The notes under the pieces were generated by a model, which searched no databases, was not told the origin of the DNA, and saw only the letters and a program-made list of their open reading frames with translations. DNA of 64,000 bases from Paenibacillus whitsoniae (GTDB lineage: Bacteria; Bacillota; Bacilli; Paenibacillales; NBRC-103111): positions 1-64,000 of the forward strand of contig NZ_RXHU01000050.1 in assembly GCF_003955665.1 (NCBI RefSeq). Reading direction: 5' to 3'. This document shows positions 31,145-39,028 of the stretch, piece after piece; position 1 is the first letter of the stretch; each line of letters begins with the position of its first letter. A program made the translations under genes and the position numbers.

Positions 31145-31196
31145 AAAGTCCTGCATGCCTACACACATCGTTGATGTAGGTGATGCAGGACTTTTT
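31145..31196. terminator. bidirectional terminator between the aldo-keto reductase and psuG
   Basis: AAAGTCCTGCA pairs with TGCAGGACTTT, and inside it CCTACA pairs with TGTAGG. TTTTT follows on the plus strand and an A/T run on the minus strand. Confidence 0.88.
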
Positions 31197-31217
31197 GGTT
31201 TCAATCTGAGCGCGGCG

Positions 31218-32135
31218 CTATTTCTTCAACGCAACCGCGAGTTGCGCCGCGGTCTGCGCATTGTGATAGACGAGCGCCAGGTTCGTGTCCAGGCTGCGGC
31301 CATCGGTAAGCTGCTTGATGCGCGCGAGCAGGAACGGGGTTACTTTTTTGCCTGTAACCTGCTGCTCTTTCGCCTCGTTCAGCGCTTGCTTGATGTATGT
31401 TTCGATGTCGGACTGTTCCATTGCCGAAACCTCCGGCACCGGGTTGGCGATGACCGCGCCGCCTTTCAGGCCAAGATCCCACTTCGTGCGGAGCATAGAC
31501 GCCACGTCTGCTGCATCGTCGAGGCGGAAGTCCACGCCGTAGCCGCTCTCGCGGGAGTAAAAGGAAGGGAATTCATCCGTCTTGTAACCGACAACCGGTA
31601 CGCCGTGCGTTTCCAAATATTCGAGCGTGCGTCCGATATCGAGAATGGATTTGACCCCGGCGCAGACGACGGCGACATTGGTTTGCGCCAGTTCGGTAAG
31701 GTCGGCCGAGACGTCCATGGAGTTCTCGCCTTCGCGGTGCACGCCGCCGATGCCGCCGGTTGCGAACACTTCGATACCTGCTAGCGAAGCGCCGATCATG
31801 GTGGCGGCGACGGTCGTCGCGCCGATTTTGCCGGAAGAGAGAATATACGCGAAGTCGCGGCGGCTTACTTTTTCAACTTGACCGTTCGTTGCAAAAGCTT
31901 CGAGCTCCTGTTCGTTCAGGCCAATTTTGATTTTACCGTCCATGATCCCGATCGTCGCCGGCACAGCGCCGTTGTCGCGGATGATTTGTTCGACTTTACG
32001 CGCCATTTCGATGTTCTGCGGGTACGGCATACCGTGGGAGATAATTGTCGTTTCGAGGGCCACGATCGGCTTGTTGTTCGCCAGGGCGTCTTTTATTTCT
32101 TCGGTGTAGGTAAGGTATTGGGACATGAGCAGCAT
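31218..32135 (-). CDS. psuG: pseudouridine-5'-phosphate glycosidase
   Basis: A 305-residue enzyme that splits pseudouridine 5'-phosphate to uracil and ribose 5-phosphate, the second step of pseudouridine salvage. Signatures: IVALETTIISHGMPYPQN, GAVPATIGIMDGKIKIGL, KVSRRDFAY, the phosphate-binding KIGATTVAATM, FATGGIGGVHREGE, DVSADLTELAQTNVAVVCAGVKSILDIGRTLEYLETHGVPVVGY and GAVIANPVP. Active-site Glu, Lys and the Mn-binding Asp all appear retained. AAGGAG about 9 bp before the first ATG overlaps the end of psuK, so the genes are an operon with a 13-bp gap. Length matches E. coli PsuG. Confidence 0.96.
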   Translation of the reverse strand: MLLMSQYLTYTEEIKDALANNKPIVALETTIISHGMPYPQNIEMARKVEQIIRDNGAVPATIGIMDGKIKIGLNEQELEAFATNGQVEKVSRRDFAYILSSGKIGATTVAATMIGASLAGIEVFATGGIGGVHREGENSMDVSADLTELAQTNVAVVCAGVKSILDIGRTLEYLETHGVPVVGYKTDEFPSFYSRESGYGVDFRLDDAADVASMLRTKWDLGLKGGAVIANPVPEVSAMEQSDIETYIKQALNEAKEQQVTGKKVTPFLLARIKQLTDGRSLDTNLALVYHNAQTAAQLAVALKK

Positions 32136-32148
32136 GAGAGCACTCTCC

Positions 32149-33255
32149 TTAGTTATGGGTTTGTGGGGTGGCCGTAGTGGCGGTATGGAGCAGACGCTCT
32201 TCAGTCAGCTCGGATGCTGCGGAATGTTGGGTTTGCAGCGTTAGATGGGCGGCAGCCAGGCCGTAGCGGCAAGCTTCCAGGTAAGACAGCTGATGCAGGA
32301 CGGCGTAAGCGACACCGGCCAGGAAAGCGTCTCCCGCGCCTGTGACTTCCACGACTTTGGTAGGCAGTGGAGGGAAGAGACGGTTCTGCTCCTTGCTGTG
32401 GTAAAATACGCCTTTGCTTCCCAGCGTGATAAATACATGGGCTGCGCCGCGCGAGCGAATGGCTTCGGCAAGCTGGCTCGCATCGTCGTATTGGCTGCCT
32501 GCCAGCAGCTGCGCTTCCTCCAAATTTGGGAAAATAGCGGTAACACCGGTCAGGTCGGCGGGCAGCTTTTTCGCTTTTTCCGAGGAGACCGGGTCGATGA
32601 AAAGAGAGATTTCCTCCTCGCGGCATTTGCCGATCAGAACCGCCAGCGTGTCGGCCGGCAAGTTCGTGTCTGCGATAATGAGCTTCGCAGCGGCGATGTG
32701 CGGCCATTTTTCCTGAAGCAGAGCAGGCGTATAGTGATCATAAATATCCATATTGGCAAAAGCGAGCGCCATCTCGCCCTCAGGATCGAGCAGTGCGGTG
32801 TAGGTACCGGTTGCGCCGTCCTTAAGCACGACGGACTGACTCACGTCGACGCCGCGCTTGCGCGTCTCTTCCAGTACCCACGCGCCGGCCTTGTCATCGC
32901 CGACGATGGTGAAAAGCGATGTGTGGCAGCCGAGCCTCGCCAGCGTCTCCGCGATATTGCGCGCCACGCCGCCGCACGATTCGGTGACAGACACCGGATT
33001 CGAAGAAGCCATGCGGATCGGTTGCTTGGCCGTCGCTTTGCTATCGAGGTTCGCGCCGCCAAGGCAAAGCACGGTCTGTTCCTCCGCCATGATGTAGGCG
33101 CGTCCGCGAATGATGCCTTTCTTCGTCAGCGCGGCAATGTAGCCGGCGACGGCGGATCGGGAAATGCCGATTGTGCTTGCCATTTCCTGCTGGGTTATGA
33201 ATGGGTTTTGACGAATTAGCGCCAGAACGTGCTGTTCACGGTCCATGAAAGACAT
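32149..33255 (-). CDS. psuK: pseudouridine kinase (PfkB family) with N-terminal winged helix
   Basis: A 368-residue PfkB-family sugar kinase that phosphorylates pseudouridine for PsuG. Residues 1-65 form an Lrp/MarR-like winged HTH (QHVLALIRQNPFITQQEMASTIGISRSAVAGYIAAL); residues about 65-350 are the kinase: CLGGANLDSKA, CGGVARNIAETLARLG, and the C-terminal catalytic signature VEVTGAGDAFLAGVAYAV with its GAGD anion hole and Asp base. HTH-kinase fusions are common in Firmicute PsuK-like proteins, suggesting that the kinase also regulates its operon. AAAGGGGAG precedes the ATG at 33255. Downstream psuG confirms specificity, which PfkB sequence alone would not. Confidence 0.92.
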   Translation of the reverse strand: MSFMDREQHVLALIRQNPFITQQEMASTIGISRSAVAGYIAALTKKGIIRGRAYIMAEEQTVLCLGGANLDSKATAKQPIRMASSNPVSVTESCGGVARNIAETLARLGCHTSLFTIVGDDKAGAWVLEETRKRGVDVSQSVVLKDGATGTYTALLDPEGEMALAFANMDIYDHYTPALLQEKWPHIAAAKLIIADTNLPADTLAVLIGKCREEEISLFIDPVSSEKAKKLPADLTGVTAIFPNLEEAQLLAGSQYDDASQLAEAIRSRGAAHVFITLGSKGVFYHSKEQNRLFPPLPTKVVEVTGAGDAFLAGVAYAVLHQLSYLEACRYGLAAAHLTLQTQHSAASELTEERLLHTATTATPQTHN

Positions 33256-33697
33256 GAAACTCCCCTTTCGACTGACGTATGCTTCTAGTGTAATGGAATA
33301 GCAGACAAAAGTCTATTTCATGGACATTTGTTTTGAAGGTAGACAAAGTGCCCGTCCCCTTACACTCCCAGCTGCGCCGGATAGTAGAAGGAAACGGGCT
33401 CGTGAGACAGTAAATCTGGGGGATACGTTGACAGATCGATTCAAATTGCCTCGCGTATGGTTCAGGAGAGGTAACCATCACTCTGAAGTGCCGAAAGGTT
33501 CGAGGATCAACCGCGCAGCCATGCGCCACACGTCCCGCCAACGTTCTACTCTAGCTGCGCTCAAGGAACGGTAAATCATGGTGTACACCTCCGAAGGTCA
33601 GCGTTTGCACACGCAATATGAAGATATACGCGGGCCGGGTACAGCCTCAGGCACACTGAACCGCGCTGTCACAGGCGGGTAGCCCCCGCTGTTCGCC
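33256..33697. other. intergenic stretch, no gene recognised
   Basis: Holds the psuK promoter side and the 3' side of the small protein at 33698. Only a short GCGGG-TAGCC-CCCGC hairpin near 33678 is seen, without a T-tract. An 84-codon plus frame has no coding signs. Confidence 0.55.
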
Positions 33698-34123
33698 TTA
33701 TTCCGCATACGGTGCATTCGAGCGGCGGCCAAGGCCTAACAGACCGAGCAGTCCCAGCAGCCCCAGGTAGCTGTACCAGGGGCGCGGTTTCGCCTTGGTG
33801 TCCGCGACCGAGTGAGCTGCAACCGTGCCGCCGGGGCCTGTGCCGACTGCACCGTCCTGCAGCGCCGTCGGCGGGGTCAGCCCGTACGAAGCGGCATGGC
33901 TGTGCCGGCTGTGGCGGTGCGAAGGATGCAGCGGCGCCGCGGGCATGCCAAACGGATTCGTTTCGAAAAACGTCGGCGCTCCTTGTTTCGCAGATTGCTG
34001 TACTTCAGCTTGCGACATCATTTCCATGTCGTGTTTATGGGATCTGAGCCGGTATTGGTGGGCGCCCAACAAAACGGTAATGGCTAAAAAAGAAATCGAA
34101 GCGAGCTTAATCGATCGATTCAT
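33698..34123 (-). CDS. small exported protein with Gly/Leu C-terminal anchor
   Basis: A 141-residue protein with an N-terminal signal anchor (LASISFLAITVLLGAH), a His/Pro/Ser-rich middle (HPSHRHSRHSHAA) and a tail WYSYLGLLGLLGLLGLGRR followed by SNAPYAE. The tail, a Trp/Tyr then a G/L run then Arg residues, looks like the 'WGxxGxxG' C-terminal sorting-type segments of small Firmicute exported proteins. Function unknown; the His cluster might bind metal. The ATG at 34121-34123 has GGAGG about 8-9 bp upstream (TTTTGGAGGTAGATCTACC). Not clearly in an operon: it starts 150 bp after the BIG2 gene end and a terminator intervenes. Confidence 0.75.
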   Translation of the reverse strand: MNRSIKLASISFLAITVLLGAHQYRLRSHKHDMEMMSQAEVQQSAKQGAPTFFETNPFGMPAAPLHPSHRHSRHSHAASYGLTPPTALQDGAVGTGPGGTVAAHSVADTKAKPRPWYSYLGLLGLLGLLGLGRRSNAPYAE

Positions 34124-34214
34124 GGTAGATCTACCTCCAAAAGTTCTCGATAGGAGACAACTCCGAGTAATTAAGCATATATTCCCCTATGCGCAAGAAC
34201 TTATGCAGAAGATG

Positions 34215-34249
34215 CAAAAAGCCCCGCTCTGGGAACAACCAGAGGGGGC
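34215..34249 (-). terminator. terminator of the BIG2-repeat gene
   Basis: GCCCCCTCTGG and CCAGAGCGGGGC pair (one bulge) on the minus strand and run into TTTTTGC, 20 bp after the stop at 34271. Confidence 0.88.
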
Positions 34250-34270
34250 CGCGAAAAGCCGACGATTTCG

Positions 34271-36868
34271 TTATTTTGTAACGGTCACTTGAACCGTCGT
34301 GCGCATATTGGCAAAAGTGACGGAAATACGCGCCGTGCCTTTGCCGGTCGCCTTAATGACGCCGTCCTTGACATCCGCGATCATAATATTCGAGGTCGTC
34401 CACAAGGCAGGCTTCGTAACGTCATCTTCCGAACCGTCCGAGTAAGTCGCGATTGCGCTGACATTGGCCGTTTGGCCTTCTTTCAGCTCGAGTTTCACGA
34501 CATCCGTTTTCAAATATTTCAGCGTGTCGACTTCCACCGGAATAGCGACGGTTTTGCCGCCGAAGGAGACCGTGATCGTCGTTTTGCCGGAACCGGTCGC
34601 CGTGAAAAGTCCATTCTCGATGGAGCCGATTTTATAGGCCGCCACTTTCCAGGTGGCGGTGTTCGTGACATCTTTGGTCGTGCCGTCCGACATCGTTGCC
34701 GTCACCGTCAATTGTGTTTGATCGCCGCTCTTCGTGATGAAGAACGTTTTGCTGGCCTTGAGCGAGTCAATCACGCCGATTTCGACCGGAATGGAAATGC
34801 TCTTGCCGCCATATGTCGCGGTGACGGCTGCTTTCCCGCGTGCGACAGGCGTCACCACGCCTTTGGAAACGGACAGGATGGAGGCGTTGCTCGTCTTCCA
34901 TTCAGCATCGCCAGTTACTGTGCGGGCCGCGCCGCTTGCGTCGGTGGCCGTCAGTACGATCGTTCTCGTCTCATTCAGATCCATCACAATGTTCATGACG
35001 CTGGCCGAGAGGTCGCTGGCCATATCTACGTCAACCGGAATGGTGACGGTTTTGCTGTCCAACTGCGCCGTAATCGTCGCAGTGCCGGAGGCGATCGCTT
35101 TCACGACACCTTGATCGACCGTAACAGCTTTCGTATTGCTGCTTGTCCAGATGACATCGGACGTCACATCGCTTTTCGTGGCATCCGTGTACAGCGCTTC
35201 GGCAGTTAACTTGGCGGATGCGCCTTTTTTCAACACCAGCTTTTCTTCGCTGACGGTCAGACTTTTCAGCTCGCCGACGGACACCTGTAAGACGGCTTTG
35301 CGCGTGCCGTATTCCGCTGTGATCGTGGCTGCTCCTGTAGCCACGCCGGTAATGGCGCCTTTGCTGGCTTCCGCGATTTTCTCGTCGCTGGACGTCCACG
35401 TCGCTTTGTCCGTCACATCCACACCTGCGCTGCGATCTTTAAAATACGCCGTCAACGTGACGTTCGCCGAGTCGCCGCTTTGCATATTGACCGCTTTCTG
35501 CGACAGCTTGACGGAGGTTGGCACGTCGACTTCTACGCGCGTTGTCGTCGTTTTGCCGCCGTAGGAAGCGGTGATCGTCGCGATACCGGACTTAAATGCT
35601 TTGACCTTACCTTTCGTCACCATCGCGATGTCTTCGTGATCAACGCTCCATGTTGCGCTGTCGGTTACGGTTGCCGTCGTGCCGTCCGCATAGGTGGCGT
35701 ATAGATCCAGCGACGCGTTGGCATCCGCTTGCAGCGTTAGGGAGTCTGCGCTCACAACGAGACGGTGCGGCACTTCCACATCAATGCTAGCTGCAACGGT
35801 GCGGTCGCCATACTTGGCAAACACAGTCGCTTCGCCAATGTCGGTGCCGAGCAGTTTGCCTTTGGTCACTTGCACGACATCCTCATCGCTCGATGACCAT
35901 TCGGCGCGGTCGGAAATGTCCGATGTCGAGCCATCGGCATAGGTTGCGGTCAACTTCAGTTGGCCGGTACCGTTTTTCTTCAGCAAAATACTCGTCTTAT
36001 CCAGCTCCAGCTTCACGGTACTGTCTACGTCGACGCGGATCGTCGTCGTTTTGGTGCCGTAGGAAGCCGTCAGCGTTGCTTTGCCGACGCTATAGCCGGT
36101 GATCGTGCCGTTAATCACGTCGGCAACGTCCGGCTTGTCGGACGTCCAGACGGCTTTGCTTGCAACATCGCTTGTTGTGCCGTCAGGATACGTAGCCATC
36201 AGCTTCACTTTGCTCGTTCCGTTCTTCAGCAAGGACACATCGGACTTGTCCGCATCGAGTCGGCGCACGACCTCAACATCGACGTCGAGTGTGAGCGATT
36301 GATTCATATACTTGACCGTAATCGTGCCGCTGCCCGGATTTTGCCCGCGAACGAGCCCGTTCGTCACGGTAGCGATCGTGCTGGCAGCGACCGTGTAGTC
36401 GGCGAGGGTGGACACATTTTCAGACGTGCCGTCCTCGTAATAGGCCGTAATCGTTAATTGCTGCGTGCTGTTAAGACGCAAATCAAGGGACTTCACATCG
36501 GAGGTCAACGACTTCACCTTTTTGCTGACGGTGACCGTAACGACTTCCGTTTGCCCCATATAGGTGGCCGTGATCGTGGCTTTCCCTTCTTTTTTGGCAG
36601 TGACGACGCCTGCATACACCGAAGCGACCTCAGGCGTGCCGGAGTTCCAATCGGTTTTGACCGTCGCATTCTCTGTCGTGCCGCTGACAAAAATGGCCGT
36701 TGCCGATAGCGTGGCGGTGTCGCCCACCTGCAGGCTGATCTCATTTTTGTTCAAAACGAGCTTCGAGATGCTATCCGCTGCGAACGCCGCGCCGGCCCAA
36801 AGGGCTTGACTGGCGAGGGCCAAAATAAGGAACAGGGACAACCACTTCGTGTGACTTAGCCTTTTCAT
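34271..36868 (-). CDS. secreted protein of ten BIG2 Ig-like repeats
   Basis: An 865-residue exported protein. After a signal peptide ending near AFAAD (about 31) it is almost entirely ten tandem bacterial Ig-like (BIG2) repeats of about 80-85 residues. Each follows the pattern 'L.....S.(L)..G....L.A...DG...DVT..A.W.SS.....V..G.V.....G.A.ITA.YGGK...I.V.V'; starts are seen at SISKLVLNK, VKSLTSDVK, VRRLDADKS, VKLELDKTS, HRLVVSADS, VKLSQKAVN, KSLTVSEEK, SDLSASVMN, DSLKASKTF and KYLKTDVVK. No SLH, LPXTG or catalytic domain is present, so it is a secreted adhesin-like or structural spacer. GGAGGG lies 11 bp before ATG 36868; the longer frame is not used. Confidence 0.92.
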   Translation of the reverse strand: MKRLSHTKWLSLFLILALASQALWAGAAFAADSISKLVLNKNEISLQVGDTATLSATAIFVSGTTENATVKTDWNSGTPEVASVYAGVVTAKKEGKATITATYMGQTEVVTVTVSKKVKSLTSDVKSLDLRLNSTQQLTITAYYEDGTSENVSTLADYTVAASTIATVTNGLVRGQNPGSGTITVKYMNQSLTLDVDVEVVRRLDADKSDVSLLKNGTSKVKLMATYPDGTTSDVASKAVWTSDKPDVADVINGTITGYSVGKATLTASYGTKTTTIRVDVDSTVKLELDKTSILLKKNGTGQLKLTATYADGSTSDISDRAEWSSSDEDVVQVTKGKLLGTDIGEATVFAKYGDRTVAASIDVEVPHRLVVSADSLTLQADANASLDLYATYADGTTATVTDSATWSVDHEDIAMVTKGKVKAFKSGIATITASYGGKTTTTRVEVDVPTSVKLSQKAVNMQSGDSANVTLTAYFKDRSAGVDVTDKATWTSSDEKIAEASKGAITGVATGAATITAEYGTRKAVLQVSVGELKSLTVSEEKLVLKKGASAKLTAEALYTDATKSDVTSDVIWTSSNTKAVTVDQGVVKAIASGTATITAQLDSKTVTIPVDVDMASDLSASVMNIVMDLNETRTIVLTATDASGAARTVTGDAEWKTSNASILSVSKGVVTPVARGKAAVTATYGGKSISIPVEIGVIDSLKASKTFFITKSGDQTQLTVTATMSDGTTKDVTNTATWKVAAYKIGSIENGLFTATGSGKTTITVSFGGKTVAIPVEVDTLKYLKTDVVKLELKEGQTANVSAIATYSDGSEDDVTKPALWTTSNIMIADVKDGVIKATGKGTARISVTFANMRTTVQVTVTK

Positions 36869-37104
36869 GTTTTCCGTTTCCCTCCAAAAGTAAGCTGCTG
36901 AATTGACCAAATGAACATAGATCTCTATTTACATCGGCATTTGCAAGCGGAAAATGAAGGAAAAACGTGTCGAGAACCTTAAAATTTGCTGAAAAGTGGC
37001 TGAAAATGACGAAAAACCCCATCTCTGCTGCGCCAAATTCTACGAATTTGACAGCATTCGGGGCGCCGTCAGCAGCGTGAAGCAGCGAGTCGGCTTGAGG
37101 GGAC
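36869..37104. other. upstream region of the BIG2 gene
   Basis: No gene. It presumably carries the BIG2 promoter on the minus strand; I could not place -35/-10 boxes with confidence. Confidence 0.5.
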
Positions 37105-37318
37105 ACCGCGTTGCGGCCGCTAACGTGCGCCACAGCGCTTATTTCGCTGCAAAACCGCGATTTTTGAGCGTAACGGTTGCAGCAGCGGCTATTTAGGTGA
37201 AATCGGTTAGATCTCGTTGAAATGGTGGCAAATAAGCGCTGTGACGACCGTTACAATTTGACAAAACGGATTTCGGGCCAAATAAGTGCTGCCGCAACCG
37301 TTACAGCTTTTAACCTCC
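37105..37318. repeat. second copy of the TAACGGTT...CTTATTTG inverted repeat
   Basis: Two forward units (GCTAACGTGCGCCACAGCGC at about 37118, GTAACGGTTGCAGCAGCGGC at about 37160) and two inverted units (AAATAAGCGCTGTGACGACC at about 37230, AAATAAGTGCTGCCGCAACC at about 37280) match the arrangement at 16.3 kb. Confidence 0.8.
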
Positions 37319-37650
37319 GGCCAGCGATCCGCTGTGCAACTGGGGGGGGGGGTATTGCTACACCGGCGCATGGCAACGGTCAACGGTCAACCCCTTGTCA
37401 GGTCACTGCTGCCTAACGGACGCTCGTGTCTCTTAGCGTTCTCTTTTTGGAGAGTGAGCGCTCTAACAGACGAGAATGACCGTTATAGCTTGTGAAAGCG
37501 CGTCAACAGAGCCGTCTTCAAGCTTTAACGGTCATCGCTGACCTTTTTACGGCGAAGAATCCCGGTGTAGCGGCTCTAGCGGCCGTGAGTGTCCATTTTA
37601 TACAGTCGGCATGCCCCTGTCCATAAAGGCCTCCCTTGGCAAGGCGAGGG
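37319..37650. other. intergenic stretch with G homopolymer
   Basis: A run of 11 G at 37342-37352 stands out. Otherwise no gene, terminator or RNA is recognised; short plus frames lack ribosome sites. Confidence 0.55.
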
Positions 37651-38940
37651 TCATCCCCGCTTGACGATATTAAAATTGTCCTCCAGCAGCAGCCAGTTCT
37701 GCGGAAATTTGAGGCCCAGCTTCCAGTAGCTGATGCCGCGCAGGCCGAGCTCTTGAATGAGCCGGAACTTGGCTTGAATCGACCGTGCATCCTCCGACCA
37801 CACCGCATGCTCCTTGCCATTATCATCCCAATAGTTAAAATGCGGCGCTTGCGCGGTATAGTCGTACAAGATTTGCGCGTTGAACTTGCGCGCGAGGTCA
37901 ATCGTCGCTTGCGGCGAGATCGCCTTGGCGTAGGCGCCCCCTGGAACGAAAGGCAGTGTCCAGTCGTAGCCGTACAGATTTTGCCCCATCATGATTTTGG
38001 AGGCGGGCATTTCGCTCATCGCATATTCGAGCACCTTGCGTACAGGGCCAATTGGGGAAACCGCCATCGGAGGCCCACCGCTATAGCCCCATTCGTACGT
38101 CATAATCACGACAAAATCCGCGATCTGCCCATGCGCTTTATAATCGTGCGCTTCATACCATTGGCCGGCCTGTGTGGCGCTCGTCTTGGGTGCCAGAGCC
38201 GTAGACATCAGGTTGCCGTCCTGGTGAATCATTGTGGCTGCTTTGCGCAGGAAGCGGTTGTATGCTTCGCGGTCAGCGGGGAGCAGATGCTCGATGTCAA
38301 AATGAATATCCTTAAAACCGTGCTGCTTCGCTGTGGCTTGAATCGTCTGCAGGAGCTTATCCTGAACGGCCATATCGTTCAAAAAAATATGGCCCAGATC
38401 GGCGCTGAACTGATCGTTCTCGAGATTGGCGACAACCATCATCAGCGTGGCCCCGTTATTCTCGGCGATTTCCCGCAGTCCGTTCAGCGGGGGCGCTTTG
38501 AGCGTGCCGTCCCGCTGGATGCGGAACGTAAAAGGGGCCAAATACGTCAGATGCGGCGCCGCTTCTCTCGACGCTTGCAGGAGCACCGGCGATACTTCGT
38601 CGCCCCTCGGTTCGACGTACGCGTTCGACTCCGCTTTGCGGCGCGGATGCGGCGGGATGTACAGCCGGAAGCCGGCCGAGAGCGACTGGTAGTCGGTCAG
38701 TCCGTTGACGGATGCGAGCGTGTGCAGATCCAGCCCAAGCTTGTGGGCGATTGCATACAGCCCTTCGCCGGGCTGCACCCAGTAATACGAACCGACGATC
38801 GGAATGACAAGTGCCTGTCCGATGACGAGCGACTGACTCGGCGTCAGCTCATTGGCCGAGGCGATCTCGTCCACGGAGCTGCCGTAAATCTGCGCAATGC
38901 GGTAGAGCGTTTGTCCGCGCTGGACAACGTGAATTTGCAT
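37651..38940 (-). CDS. LysM-GH18 spore peptidoglycan hydrolase (YaaH/SleL-like)
   Basis: A 429-residue protein: LysM 1 (1-47, MQIHVVQRGQTLYRIAQIYGSS), LysM 2 (about 50-96, YYWVQPGEGLYAIAHKLGL), then a GH18 barrel (about 125-425). The catalytic strand reads DIHFDIEHLLPADREAYNRFL, with the Asp-x-Glu acid; the later FVVIMTYEWGYSGGPPMAVSP and SYWKLGLKFPQNWLL are typical of YaaH/SleL. SleL is a cortical-fragment N-acetylglucosaminidase of germinating spores; LysM modules place it on the cortex. There is no signal peptide, as usual for proteins loaded in the mother cell. GAGGAGG precedes the ATG. Substrate specificity is by family, not shown here. Confidence 0.93.
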   Translation of the reverse strand: MQIHVVQRGQTLYRIAQIYGSSVDEIASANELTPSQSLVIGQALVIPIVGSYYWVQPGEGLYAIAHKLGLDLHTLASVNGLTDYQSLSAGFRLYIPPHPRRKAESNAYVEPRGDEVSPVLLQASREAAPHLTYLAPFTFRIQRDGTLKAPPLNGLREIAENNGATLMMVVANLENDQFSADLGHIFLNDMAVQDKLLQTIQATAKQHGFKDIHFDIEHLLPADREAYNRFLRKAATMIHQDGNLMSTALAPKTSATQAGQWYEAHDYKAHGQIADFVVIMTYEWGYSGGPPMAVSPIGPVRKVLEYAMSEMPASKIMMGQNLYGYDWTLPFVPGGAYAKAISPQATIDLARKFNAQILYDYTAQAPHFNYWDDNGKEHAVWSEDARSIQAKFRLIQELGLRGISYWKLGLKFPQNWLLLEDNFNIVKRG

Positions 38941-39028
38941 ATGCAGGTTCCTCCTCGTTGCAACAGGACAGGGTCCTGTGAGCCCATTTTTCTACACTGT
39001 ATTCGGGCCGGAGGCGATGGGTGAATGT

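Noticed and set aside
37342..37352. 11-base G tract as a phase-variable switch
   Set aside because: It is intergenic, not at a promoter I can place, so it is more likely neutral or a sequencing-prone homopolymer.
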